This document shows, in pieces, positions 41,612 through 49,229 of a stretch of 64,000 nucleotides of DNA. Below the pieces are notes generated by a model. It was not told where the DNA came from. It did not search any database and saw only the letters and a list, made by a program, of their open reading frames with translations. The stretch covers positions 930,001 through 994,000 of the forward strand of contig NZ_CP032744.1 of assembly GCF_003641145.1 (NCBI RefSeq). The letters run 5' to 3'. A program made the translations under genes and the position numbers. The DNA is from Lactiplantibacillus paraplantarum (GTDB lineage Bacteria; Bacillota; Bacilli; Lactobacillales; Lactobacillaceae). Positions within the stretch are counted from its first letter, which is position 1. Each line of letters begins with the position of its first letter.

Positions 41612-41680
41612 TTGGTGCACATTTTGGTGCACATTAGGCGTTTTTGTAAGATTTGTGCACCGACTTGTGCACCAAACCGT
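41612..41680. repeat. Cluster of four GTGCAC sites beside the integrase gene
   Basis: Two direct copies of TTTTGGTGCACA lie 12 bp apart just past the int stop, and two copies of TTGTGCACC, also 12 bp apart, lie in the opposite sense in the last codons of int. The regular spacing and the location between tRNA and int suggest recombinase or Xis arm sites, though part of the pattern encodes the VHKSVHKS tail of Int. Confidence 0.5.
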
Positions 41681-42815
41681 CCATCGAACTTAGAGCCACA
41701 AGGGCTTTGCTCGTCTCCTTTTTTTCCATTTCTCGTAAAAGGTGCGAGTAAACACGGATGGTTGTAGAATAATTAGAATGACCCAATCGTTCAGAGATAT
41801 AGTAAATTGAGACACCTTTGTAAATCAAATATGAAGCGTGTGTATGGCGCAGTCCGTGAAAGGTAATATCTTTAGACCCAATACGTTTTAAAACTCTGTG
41901 AAGCGTCTGATTGGCGCTTGTGTTGTCCGGTACACGTCCATACTGATTAATAAATATCAAATCAAGTGGATTATCAATTCCTAGTTCTTCTAACTTTATA
42001 ATCTGCAGAGCGTGAAAACTTTTTAAAATATCAGCTAAGTGATCAGTAATTTTTATTAGCCGCTTGGACTGTTCGTTTTTGGTATCAGCGAATCCATTTC
42101 GTTGTAATGTATCCCAGGTCTTATTGATTCTCAGAGTTTTGAAATCAAAAGAGAAACAATCCCATGTTAGACCGGCAACTTCACTGTAACGAGCACCAGT
42201 TTGCAAACTAACCAACGCCATCAGCTTAGTTAAATGAGCAAACGTTAAGTCTGATTCAAGCGCGCGAGTCAGCTTTTCCGCATCTTTACCGTCTAAATAT
42301 TTCATTTCTTTAGGCTTTTCTGGGCGCCCACTAATTTTAGTGTGCGCTGTAAAATTGCGCTTAATAATGCCATCATCGATAGCATATTGGACGGCTGACT
42401 TAATTTGCACGTTAACTTTTTCGGAGCTGCTAAGCGAACGAGGGGTTCGACCTACAGGATTAGCATAATCGTTTAGAAACTTCTGATAATCGGTGCGTGT
42501 TATTTCATCTAACCGTTTGCCCGCAAAATAATTATTAACAATTCCAAGTGTATACTGATAACGTAATCGACTGGACTTTGCTAAAGTTGGCTCCTTATAA
42601 GTCTGATACCATTTTAAAAAGTAATCCGTAAATAGTTGCTTACCTAATCTTGGATTTATACCATTGCTAACATCAATTTCATTTTGGTTAGCCCATTCTT
42701 GGGCTTCACGCTTAGTTCGAAAACCACCTTGATTGATAAATTTACGATTTCCTAAATCATCGTAATATGAAACACGCGCATTCCACTTTTTACCACGCTT
42801 ATTAATACTTGCCAT
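41634..42815 (-). CDS. int: Tyrosine site-specific integrase
   Basis: A 393-residue phage integrase. Residues 1–55 are an AP2-like arm-binding domain, 60–165 a core-binding SAM-like domain, and 175–370 the catalytic domain with Arg 209, His 320, Arg 323, His 346 and Tyr 356. It recombines phage attP with the 3' end of tRNA-Arg. TTAAGGAGGAAAT precedes the ATG. The C-terminal tail holds a small repeat (VHKSVHKS). Confidence 0.95.
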   Translation of the reverse strand: MASINKRGKKWNARVSYYDDLGNRKFINQGGFRTKREAQEWANQNEIDVSNGINPRLGKQLFTDYFLKWYQTYKEPTLAKSSRLRYQYTLGIVNNYFAGKRLDEITRTDYQKFLNDYANPVGRTPRSLSSSEKVNVQIKSAVQYAIDDGIIKRNFTAHTKISGRPEKPKEMKYLDGKDAEKLTRALESDLTFAHLTKLMALVSLQTGARYSEVAGLTWDCFSFDFKTLRINKTWDTLQRNGFADTKNEQSKRLIKITDHLADILKSFHALQIIKLEELGIDNPLDLIFINQYGRVPDNTSANQTLHRVLKRIGSKDITFHGLRHTHASYLIYKGVSIYYISERLGHSNYSTTIRVYSHLLREMEKKETSKALVALSSMDGLVHKSVHKSYKNA

Positions 42816-42940
42816 TTATATTTCCTCCTTAAATTTCACCTAGGCGGGTAGAATTTTAAGGACTTACAGGCATCACCTCCTTAGTTGTGATAATATTATG
42901 TATGTAAAAAGAGTGGAGCAATCCACTGGCTTTTATTGGT

Positions 42941-42979
42941 AGCACATCTTACTTCTTGGCGGGAGGGGGTGTGCTTTTT
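42941..42979 (+). terminator. Hairpin terminator (H1) in the lysogeny region
   Basis: AGCACA (42941–42946) pairs with TGTGCT (42970–42975) followed by TTTTT. It resembles the hairpin at 44052–44091 in order and loop (both have a G-rich end). No rightward gene precedes it, so it may end a small RNA. The minus strand here also has AAGGAGGTGATGCC without a following gene. Confidence 0.55.
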
Positions 42980-43031
42980 GTGATATAATAGGTGAAAATA
43001 TTTCATTTATTATTATTAAAAGTGAAATTAT

Positions 43032-43769
43032 CTAATAATATTCAAATGTTTGGGACTTTCCCATGCTAATATTCATTTGGGAAATAGAAAAATTGGCTGT
43101 ATTGTTTGAAAAATTTGAATCATGGTTGGAAAATGTGTAGGTCTCAGGTAAAAGATTCATTTTGTCAAAGCTCAGCAATGTTTCATGAACAATTTGTCTT
43201 AACAGAGCAAGATTAAGCTCTTTATAATGACCTCCATTATTATCTTCCATTGAAAATAAATTACGTTTTAACTTACTATATTTTTCATCCAATGCAAGGT
43301 CTTCATGAGCACCGCCATCCTGGTTTGCCATGTATCTGACAAGTTCCCATCTTTTAAAGCCTTCGCCATTTACATAAAGTATGCGTCCATTCCACCAGTG
43401 ATCAAAACTTATCCAATGTATGGATTCCGTGCTAAACAATGGGAGATAAATCTTTTTAGGCTTTTTGAAATCAGAATCAGGTACTTGCCCATTTAACACT
43501 GGACCACCGTATAAGACGGTATCATTGGCGATACTCACAGATGATGCAAAGCTTTCAAAATCAATGGAAATTTCTGGGGGCAATATTTTTATCATTATTT
43601 CCCCATACCTTTGTTTATAAAATAGTGTTCTAAGAATGGGTGAGGCAAGTTTTATGCGCCTGCGATTTCCAGCGTCATATTGGTTAGCAGCGAGAATTAA
43701 ATCTGATAAATGATCATTAAAGTTGTCTCGTAATTCCTGATGCGTTTTTGGCACTTTATTTTCTTTCAT
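43032..43769 (-). CDS. Unknown prophage accessory protein
   Basis: A 245-residue protein from ATG 43769 (a TTG at 43823 is the only longer start). No family is recognised. It is soluble, with a helical N-terminus (HQELRDNFNDHLSDLI), a middle beta region with a WISFDHWWNGRILY stretch, and an Asn/Ser-rich C-terminus. There is no clear ribosome site before ATG 43769, so expression may depend on upstream coupling. It lies between int and the repressor in the place where lysogenic-conversion genes are common; a role in host benefit or exclusion is only inference. Confidence 0.6.
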   Translation of the reverse strand: MKENKVPKTHQELRDNFNDHLSDLILAANQYDAGNRRRIKLASPILRTLFYKQRYGEIMIKILPPEISIDFESFASSVSIANDTVLYGGPVLNGQVPDSDFKKPKKIYLPLFSTESIHWISFDHWWNGRILYVNGEGFKRWELVRYMANQDGGAHEDLALDEKYSKLKRNLFSMEDNNGGHYKELNLALLRQIVHETLLSFDKMNLLPETYTFSNHDSNFSNNTANFSISQMNISMGKSQTFEYY

Positions 43770-43792
43770 ATTTGTAAGTGGGAGGTGTTCGT

Positions 43793-44023
43793 ATGTGTTC
43801 AAAACAATATATATTTCCGGCAAAATCGAAGAATGATGTATTTTGCTTTCCCGGTACGGAAACTATGTTAAGCCAGTTCCCACAAGAAAAAAATATTTCT
43901 ATTACTTCACTAAAGAGTTTACTAGCTGGCAATGCTATTGTTGATATTGGCGATGGCGAGTACATCCATTGGTTGCAACTGGATGATTCAGCAATCGAAT
44001 ACGTTAAACACCATGTACGTTAA
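43793..44023 (+). CDS. Small unknown protein on the opposite strand of the lysogeny module
   Basis: A 76-residue frame starting with ATG 43793 behind GTGGGAGGTG, ending before a strong terminator (44052–44091). It runs against its leftward neighbours, and its start is only 23 bp from the start of the unknown leftward gene. Sequence such as NDVFCFPGTETMLSQFPQ is not recognised. The good ribosome site and own terminator support a real gene, but antisense overlap leaves some doubt. Confidence 0.55.
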   Translation: MCSKQYIFPAKSKNDVFCFPGTETMLSQFPQEKNISITSLKSLLAGNAIVDIGDGEYIHWLQLDDSAIEYVKHHVR

Positions 44024-44051
44024 GACCCAATCCTTTCTTCAAATTTATTAT

Positions 44052-44091
44052 AAGCACATCTCAAACTTTGACCGGTGGGGATGTGCTTTTT
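44052..44091 (+). terminator. Hairpin terminator (H2)
   Basis: AAGCACATC (44052–44060) pairs perfectly with GATGTGCTT (44080–44088), followed by TTT. It ends the small rightward gene at 43793–44023. Confidence 0.8.
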
Positions 44092-44094
44092 AGT

Positions 44095-44409
44095 TTAATT
44101 AGATTGAAACTTTGACCAAATTTTCAAAATCTTCTTAACTTCAGCTGGTGCAGTTTGATAATCAAAGCGATTTGCATCAAACATAAAGTATATTGCACCA
44201 AAATTAAATGTTCTATCATAGAAACCAGTGTGAAGTATATACATACCATTTTCTCTAAGATATTTGTAAACAGGAGCCATGTGTTTATCAGTGTTTCCCG
44301 TATCATTAAGCTTTGGAAAGGTGGCATCTGTCATAATGCCATGCACTTCCATGTAATCTAAAGCTTCTTCTTTTGTTTGAAGTATTTCGTCAGGATCAAA
44401 ATATGTCAT
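44095..44409 (-). CDS. Unknown small prophage protein
   Basis: A 104-residue protein from ATG 44409, with GGGGGTGA at a good distance. It is rich in Tyr and Asp (MTYFDPDEILQTKEEALDYM) and has no membrane part. No family recognised. It belongs to the leftward lysogeny transcript. Confidence 0.65.
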   Translation of the reverse strand: MTYFDPDEILQTKEEALDYMEVHGIMTDATFPKLNDTGNTDKHMAPVYKYLRENGMYILHTGFYDRTFNFGAIYFMFDANRFDYQTAPAEVKKILKIWSKFQSN

Positions 44410-44460
44410 ATTAATCACCCCCAAACAAGTCAGCTTTTAATGACATCAGTATTTGGTCAA

Positions 44461-44551
44461 CGCGAGCGGCAGGAGTCGGACCTACGTGATGCTTGTTGAA
44501 AGCAGAGAACCTTGTATGACTTTTGTTGTTCTACCGTTGAACTACGCTCGC
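44461..44551 (-). tRNA. tRNA-like sequence 1, aberrant anticodon domain
   Basis: On the minus strand GCGAGCG and CGCTCGC form a perfect 7-bp acceptor stem, GTTC-AACGGTA-GAAC a perfect D-arm like tRNA-Gly, and GTAGG-TCCGACT-CCTGC a T-arm. Between D-arm and T-arm are 42 nt instead of 22–23. TGCT-TTCAACA-AGCA may be the anticodon stem, which would leave about 21 extra nt after the D-arm. No CCA is encoded and the discriminator is G. It could be a decayed tRNA or a tRNA mimic. Confidence 0.55.
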
Positions 44552-44583
44552 ATGTTGCCCGCTAAGCTGTAGTGGGCAGGGTG

Positions 44584-44703
44584 CTATTTTCGCTTGTGAT
44601 TCCAGTAAACTAACATGACGACTAGCGCTATGAAGCAAATGATGCCAATTGCAATGGTAAAGTCGAACACGTGTGTGCTGTACGTTCCTACATACAATTC
44701 CAT
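44584..44703 (-). CDS. Small single-pass membrane protein
   Basis: A 39-residue protein: short outside start, one membrane helix (FTIAIGIICFIALVVMLVYW) and a basic end (NHKRK). The ATG at 44703 is preceded by TTAGGGGTA. Tiny membrane proteins near phage lipoprotein genes are often linked to superinfection exclusion, but this is only an inference. Confidence 0.65.
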   Translation of the reverse strand: MELYVGTYSTHVFDFTIAIGIICFIALVVMLVYWNHKRK

Positions 44704-44726
44704 AGCTTTACCCCTAATTGTCGGTT

Positions 44727-45599
44727 TTAGTGTTTTAAGTTAAGTTTAATTGTTCGAGTTCCGTCGATTTGATCATAGTCTTTAGTTTCGGCCCCGGCAG
44801 TTTTAATTTGTAAGTAGGTATTTGGAATTTTATTGAGCGCGGCTTTGAGATTCTTACCTGTAGCGAGAATAATAATCATGTCTTTATCTTCTACAGTTTT
44901 TCCCGCTTGCACATCTACATCAGCAGTTTCGTCATTGTACAAAACCTTTTCGCGATCGAATTGTTTGCCATCTGGAGTAGTGAAGTCGTAATCTCCACCA
45001 GCGTATCCAGATAAGCCATCGTAACTAAGCGTTTGATCAGTTGTATTTTTGAAATCAGTTTCAACTGTTACCATAACCACAGCATCACCATCTTTAATAG
45101 TGTCATTATCACTATTAAACACTGGTTTTGTATCGTCACTGCCAGATACAATTTGGTTTAATGAGGACTTGCTTATTTTATCAATAGAGGATAACCAGTA
45201 CTGCGTATTAAAAAGTTTTAAGCCCTTAATATTTTGATCGGGAATATCAATTAAATTTGATAAATAGGTCATTTCAAGTCCATTTTTAACTGAAATCTGG
45301 TAATCTCCCTTCTTAGGGTTGGTATTTGAGTTAGAGATATGCTTTTTGTGATAGTCATCGGAATCCCTTGAATATGAGTTTACCAAAGAACTGGCATATT
45401 TTTTGTAGTTGGATTTTGTTAATGAATCAGCAGTGCCATCTTGCAGATTGGAAATGTCACTATTGGTAATTTTGATGTTTGAACTACTCGAAGATTTGAC
45501 AGTGCTCGATGAGCCCTTGCTCGATGCACTCGAATTCCCACATCCTGCAAGTAACAATCCCCCTAATAAAACAGAACTGACCATAATAATTTTTCTCAT
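44727..45599 (-). CDS. Prophage lipoprotein
   Basis: A 290-residue lipoprotein from ATG 45599 (GAGGAATT before it). The signal peptide ends in the lipobox LLLAGCG, then a Ser-rich linker (SSASKGSSSTVKSSSSS) and an outer domain with a beta-rich C-terminus (VVMVTVETDFKNTTDQTL), like DUF4352/DUF5067-type Ig-like modules. Lipoproteins in this place of phages of lactic acid bacteria often block DNA entry of related phages; that role is inference. Confidence 0.75.
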   Translation of the reverse strand: MRKIIMVSSVLLGGLLLAGCGNSSASSKGSSSTVKSSSSSNIKITNSDISNLQDGTADSLTKSNYKKYASSLVNSYSRDSDDYHKKHISNSNTNPKKGDYQISVKNGLEMTYLSNLIDIPDQNIKGLKLFNTQYWLSSIDKISKSSLNQIVSGSDDTKPVFNSDNDTIKDGDAVVMVTVETDFKNTTDQTLSYDGLSGYAGGDYDFTTPDGKQFDREKVLYNDETADVDVQAGKTVEDKDMIIILATGKNLKAALNKIPNTYLQIKTAGAETKDYDQIDGTRTIKLNLKH

Positions 45600-45659
45600 T
45601 ACAATAATTCCTCCAAATTCCCCAGCTTTTACCGACATCCGTATCTGGTCTATAGTTAG

Positions 45660-46067
45660 CTAATTAGCATAATACTCTCTAATTTTGCTGATTACATAAT
45701 CTTCCATGAACGATGGAACTTCGAATTCCTCCATAAAAGTGTATTGATCTGCAAATTCTCTTTCCATGTCTTGAAAATAAATAGGAATCAATATATCAAT
45801 AGCTCCGCGGTTAGCCTTAGCCTCAATTGGGGTTTTGGCAGTCCCACTGTAATATAATACCCCAGAATCTTGGTTCAACACATGTGAGGCTTCATGTGCA
45901 GTTATATACGGCAGTTGACGTTGCTTGTACCATTTCGTATTAATTACTATTTGCCTGTTATGAGGATTTGACCCAGATGGGGTGTGTGAAGAAAAATCAC
46001 CACACAAAGTAATTCCAATCCCGTGATCGAATACGTAGTCTAACACCTCTCTAAAATAGTCAATCAT
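45660..46067 (-). CDS. ImmA/IrrE-type metallopeptidase
   Basis: A 135-residue zinc peptidase. HEASH at residues 58–62 is the HExxH site. Such proteases cleave the partner repressor and so control induction, as ImmA does with ImmR in ICEBs1. ATG at 46067 has AGAGGTGG upstream; it overlaps the repressor stop, so both are co-translated. Confidence 0.85.
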   Translation of the reverse strand: MIDYFREVLDYVFDHGIGITLCGDFSSHTPSGSNPHNRQIVINTKWYKQRQLPYITAHEASHVLNQDSGVLYYSGTAKTPIEAKANRGAIDILIPIYFQDMEREFADQYTFMEEFEVPSFMEDYVISKIREYYAN

Positions 46068-46392
46068 TATTTCTACCACCTCTCAAAAGACGTTTCATCA
46101 ATTCTAAGTCTTCAGGAGGGATTGGCTTACCTTCAAATGTCATAATGACATCATCATCAGCAATATCAACTTGTTTGGGCTTCATTGAAGTAGAATTATC
46201 ATCCGTTTTGCCTAATAAGTAATCAACAGAAACATTTAGAACATCGGCAACGGCTTTGACCTTGTCGACAGAAGGTGTTTTTGTTTTCCACGAATAAATA
46301 ACATTCTGTTTAAATCCCACTTTTTCGTTTAATTGGGCAAGGGTTAACCCTCTCTTTTTAGAAATTTCTTTTATTCTATCAAACATTGTCAT
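46060..46392 (-). CDS. CI-like XRE family repressor
   Basis: A 110-residue repressor: residues 5–60 form the XRE helix-turn-helix (GLTLAQLNEKVGFKQNVIYS) and the rest is a short acidic tail. It lacks the LexA-like self-cleavage domain, which fits regulation by the overlapping ImmA-like peptidase. Divergent from the Cro-like gene; three operator-like palindromes lie between. Start at ATG 46392, with GGGAGAAA before it. Confidence 0.88.
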   Translation of the reverse strand: MTMFDRIKEISKKRGLTLAQLNEKVGFKQNVIYSWKTKTPSVDKVKAVADVLNVSVDYLLGKTDDNSTSMKPKQVDIADDDVIMTFEGKPIPPEDLELMKRLLRGGRNND

Positions 46393-46426
46393 AATGGTAT
46401 TTCTCCCATGTTTGATGAACAACAAA

Positions 46427-46439
46427 TAAACTTTAGTTA
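46427..46439. promoter_or_regulatory. Repressor operator O1
   Basis: TAAACTTTAGTTA, a one-mismatch palindrome of the same form as the two sites to the right. It is about 35 nt before the repressor start. Confidence 0.65.
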
Positions 46440-46456
46440 TAAATATGTTGCAATTA

Positions 46457-46472
46457 TTAAACTATAGTTGTA
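46457..46472. promoter_or_regulatory. Repressor operator O2
   Basis: TTAAACTATAGTTGTA has the core AAACTATAGTT shared with O3. Confidence 0.7.
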
Positions 46473-46588
46473 TTATTAGTTCATCAAGTAATTAAGCAAC
46501 AAAAAAATACACATCTATCAAAACAATAACTTTGGCGAGGAATTGCGGTAGTAGTAGGTTTTTAATTGCTTATTTAATACGCCTTAAT

Positions 46589-46606
46589 ATTAAACTATAG
46601 TTTAAT
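46589..46606. promoter_or_regulatory. Repressor operator O3
   Basis: ATTAAACTATAGTTTAAT is a perfect 18-bp palindrome about 45 nt before the Cro-like gene. It is the best of the three sites and probably controls the rightward early promoter. Confidence 0.75.
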
Positions 46607-46652
46607 TAAAGTCAATAACTTGATGAATAAATTATGCAAAGGAGGAGTAAAA

Positions 46653-46874
46653 ATGCCAGAACAAACAATCGAAGATGTCGCATTGGAAATTGAAATTAAA
46701 TACAAAACTGCATTGAGCCGCCACAAAATTTCTCAAAAAGAAATGGCTGAAATGCTTACCACTAAGTCCGAAAAGGTCACACCGTCACAAGTTAACCATG
46801 CAATCAAAGGTGGTAACGAACCCAAGTCAAGACGGATTCGGTCACAAATGGCCAAAATTTTAGGAATTCAATGA
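46653..46874 (+). CDS. Cro-like HTH protein
   Basis: A 73-residue helix-turn-helix protein (HKISQKEMAEML … TPSQVNHAIKGG). ATG 46653 follows AAAGGAGGAG. First gene of the rightward operon, divergent from the CI-like repressor, so the natural role is the Cro-type switch. The stop overlaps the reading frame of the next gene. Confidence 0.78.
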   Translation: MPEQTIEDVALEIEIKYKTALSRHKISQKEMAEMLTTKSEKVTPSQVNHAIKGGNEPKSRRIRSQMAKILGIQ

Positions 46875-46888
46875 AAGGAATGATTCAC

Positions 46889-47623
46889 ATGCAAGAAGTA
46901 CAACAAGTTAAATTTAACGGAGATCTAATTTTAACTACTGAACAGTTAGCTGAATTTTATGGAACAACATCGCGAAGAATCCAAGAGAATTTTAAAAGGA
47001 ATAAAGACAAATTCATCGAAGGAAAGCATTTCTATTTGGTTGCAAACGATTTGTTGAAGCAGTTTAAGGACCAATACGCAAAAAGCGGTTTGGTTAATGA
47101 GCATGTTAGTTCTTTATATCTTTGGACTAAACGTGGTGCTAGCCGGCATTCTAAAATGCTTGGAACTGATCAAGCTTGGGACATGTTTGATGAGCTGGAA
47201 GAAAACTACTTTAACCCGAAACAGTTTGCGCTACCAACATCGCCACGTGAGATTGCCAGATTGGCGCTGCAAGCCAATGAGGAAACGAACCAGCGCCTAG
47301 ACAGTGTAGAGGGCGATGTGAAAGACCTCAAAGAGAACCAAGTTATTCCTAATCCTGAATACAGCGCACTTAGCCGGCGTGTTAACCAACGTGTGTCAGA
47401 AGTAGCTCACAGTTATGGGCACATTACGAAGAAACAACGTGGCGAGTTATTTAAGGATATTAACGGTGGCGTCAAGAAGATTGCTAACGTGAGTGCTCGG
47501 TCAATGCTACGCAAGAAGGACTACCAGATGGTAATGGACTTCATCAACGATTGGGAACCGTCTACAGCAACTAAGACAATCATTCGACAGACGTCACTTC
47601 GATTCGACAAGGAGCCAGCATAG
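46889..47623 (+). CDS. Phage antirepressor (ORF6N + ORF6C domains)
   Basis: A 244-residue protein. Residues 1–90 are an ORF6N/KilA-N-like DNA-binding domain (LILTTEQLAEFYGTTSRRIQ), then a linker coiled coil (NEETNQRLDSVEGDVKDL) and an ORF6C domain (YGHITKKQRGELFKDI). Such antirepressors help lytic growth by opposing the repressor. ATG 46889 has AAAGGA 9 nt before; ATG 46871 and 46880 are alternatives. Confidence 0.83.
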   Translation: MQEVQQVKFNGDLILTTEQLAEFYGTTSRRIQENFKRNKDKFIEGKHFYLVANDLLKQFKDQYAKSGLVNEHVSSLYLWTKRGASRHSKMLGTDQAWDMFDELEENYFNPKQFALPTSPREIARLALQANEETNQRLDSVEGDVKDLKENQVIPNPEYSALSRRVNQRVSEVAHSYGHITKKQRGELFKDINGGVKKIANVSARSMLRKKDYQMVMDFINDWEPSTATKTIIRQTSLRFDKEPA

Positions 47624-47634
47624 GAGGTAAAACA

Positions 47635-47844
47635 ATGGAATTTGAAAATGTACGTGAAGCACTGAAATTCTTGCTTGAGTATAACGATACGATGTTGAAC
47701 CCTAACCTTAAATCTCGGGTTAACGGTGGTAAGTGGGAGCCGAGCACAGTTAGCGAAGTTCAAGCGACGAACTATGACGCTTTAGCACAAGCAGCGGACA
47801 TGCTTGGTATGAGCGACCTTTACTTAAATGAACAGCCAGCATAG
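47635..47844 (+). CDS. Small early phage protein, unknown
   Basis: 69 residues, acidic N-terminus (MEFENVREALKFLLEYND). Ribosome site ATAGGAGG and same strand as neighbours. Function unknown. Confidence 0.65.
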   Translation: MEFENVREALKFLLEYNDTMLNPNLKSRVNGGKWEPSTVSEVQATNYDALAQAADMLGMSDLYLNEQPA

Positions 47845-47856
47845 GAGGTGAGTTAG

Positions 47857-47988
47857 ATGGAACAATTAAATGTAACAATTGAAAGTTTAGATGAATTAAA
47901 AAAGCTGCTTGACGAGGCATCAGACCAGGTCAAACAACTTCAAAATACGATGTCTAAAATTACTGAATATCAAATGAAGTTCCATTAG
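47857..47988 (+). CDS. Small coiled-coil early protein
   Basis: 43 residues, nearly all helical with heptads (ESLDELKKLLDEASDQVKQL). AGGAGGTGAG before the ATG. Its end overlaps by 29 bp the leftward gene that follows. Confidence 0.6.
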   Translation: MEQLNVTIESLDELKKLLDEASDQVKQLQNTMSKITEYQMKFH

Positions 47989-48286
47989 ATAAGCCATTTA
48001 GAACATAAAATTCAATAGCTTCATCTCGCATTTCAGTAAAACTTGAAAACTGTGAATTTTTGTTAATGATTTCGTCAACTACAGGTTTATCAAAATCATC
48101 AAAGGATTTAACGTTATCTGCCAAGATAGCGCTTAGCAAATCACCTGTTGTCTTGAAGCTTGTATATTTGTTCAAGAAATCATTGGTAAATAAATTCTCA
48201 AAGGAAACTTTATGATCGCCATCAAGTTCTTGGGCATTGTTGCTCATGCGATCAAAATCGGACACCAGTTTATCCAAACCATCCAT
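47960..48286 (-). CDS. Unknown protein on the reverse strand of the early region
   Basis: 108 acidic residues. The mixture MDGLDKLVSDFDRMSNNAQEL, then DHKVSFENLFTNDF, FTEMRDEAIEFYV recalls a widespread family of small proteins seen in phages and plasmids whose role is unknown. AGGTGAT lies at the right distance from the ATG on the minus strand. It is transcribed against all early genes, so it must have its own promoter, as an expressed lysogenic gene (moron) would. Confidence 0.7.
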   Translation of the reverse strand: MDGLDKLVSDFDRMSNNAQELDGDHKVSFENLFTNDFLNKYTSFKTTGDLLSAILADNVKSFDDFDKPVVDEIINKNSQFSSFTEMRDEAIEFYVLNGLSNGTSFDIQ

Positions 48287-48353
48287 ATCTTATCACCTCG
48301 ATTTATTGGGATAAGCAAAGTATACAACTAAGCAAACATAGGAGGCGAGTTAC

Positions 48354-48632
48354 ATGGAATCTAACGACATCTCTTTAAGCCTGCCTAGCAAGGTATTAGA
48401 GCCAATCAAGCAAGAGCTAACAGGGATAATCAAATCTGTATTTAAAAGTATGATGGACCGTGAAGCTTTACCGTATTGGATGAAGAAACAGGAAGCTCAA
48501 ATTTACATGAATGTTAGTGACAAAACTTTAGACAAATTCATTGTTGACGGTTTGAGGGTTTCCGTTGTTGACGGAGTTCAACGGATTTCAAAAAAATCCG
48601 CTGATAAATATTATGAAGATCATGAATTATAA
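48354..48632 (+). CDS. Helix-turn-helix (excisionase/DUF771-like) protein
   Basis: 92 residues with WMKKQEAQIYMNVSDKTLDK, the MerR/Xis-type winged helix, in the second half. Could act as excisionase or early regulator. Ribosome site TAGGAGGCG. Confidence 0.7.
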   Translation: MESNDISLSLPSKVLEPIKQELTGIIKSVFKSMMDREALPYWMKKQEAQIYMNVSDKTLDKFIVDGLRVSVVDGVQRISKKSADKYYEDHEL

Positions 48633-48671
48633 ATAGTCTATGCGAGGGGCCATTTATTGGGAGGAATTGCC

Positions 48672-48755
48672 ATGGTAGAAGTAGCGGCATTAACCTGGGC
48701 GCTAACAACCGTGTGGTGCAAACGCCGAGAGATTAGAAACTGGTTTGGAATTTAG
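48672..48755 (+). CDS. Tiny early protein
   Basis: 27 residues (MVEVAALTWALTTVWCKR …) with a hydrophobic part; TGGGAGGA lies at good distance. Too short for a family. Confidence 0.45.
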   Translation: MVEVAALTWALTTVWCKRREIRNWFGI

Positions 48756-48766
48756 GAGGAAACGAT

Positions 48767-49006
48767 ATGTATGAAGAAGACATTGAGCACGCGTTAAGAG
48801 CACGTAAGTATAACGCGATTCGTGCAGATGAACGTGAGCTGATTAACGCTATCACGTACGATACAGAAGGAATCATTAAGCGGCACCCATGTTTTGGCTA
48901 TTCAGAAGAATTTATTGGCGAGTTGCAAGAACACGATATTAATGTTCGCGAGCCAGATGAAAATTCTGATGAGAACTGGACGTTCACATTGCCACCAATG
49001 TATTAG
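48767..49006 (+). CDS. Small early phage protein, unknown
   Basis: 79 acidic residues (MYEEDIEHALRARKYNAIRA). Ribosome site TAGGAGG. Unknown function. Confidence 0.65.
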   Translation: MYEEDIEHALRARKYNAIRADERELINAITYDTEGIIKRHPCFGYSEEFIGELQEHDINVREPDENSDENWTFTLPPMY

Positions 49007-49017
49007 GAGGAATGATC

Positions 49018-49218
49018 ATGAAAGTTCATGTAGGTGATCGAGTGAGTTACAAGGCTGAGTATAGTTGCGGCCAATTAATACGAGAAGCCGGCGTTGGCAA
49101 AGTAGTGGATATTAAAAAAATTCCGTTCACATTGCGCACTCAAAAAGATGTGGCTGTAGTTGAACAAAATGGACAGCAATTTGAAATCATTACTAATGGC
49201 ATTCAAGTGCTCAAGTAG
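49018..49218 (+). CDS. Small beta-rich early protein
   Basis: 66 residues starting MKVHVGDRVSYKAEY; looks like a small SH3/KOW-like barrel. ATG 49018 behind TAGGAGGAA; 49012 is an alternative. Confidence 0.6.
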   Translation: MKVHVGDRVSYKAEYSCGQLIREAGVGKVVDIKKIPFTLRTQKDVAVVEQNGQQFEIITNGIQVLK

Positions 49219-49229
49219 GAGGAATGATC

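Noticed and set aside
42870..42890. Short peptide gene after AAGGAGGTGATG on the minus strand
   Set aside because: The ATG is 2 nt from the ribosome site and the frame stops after five codons.
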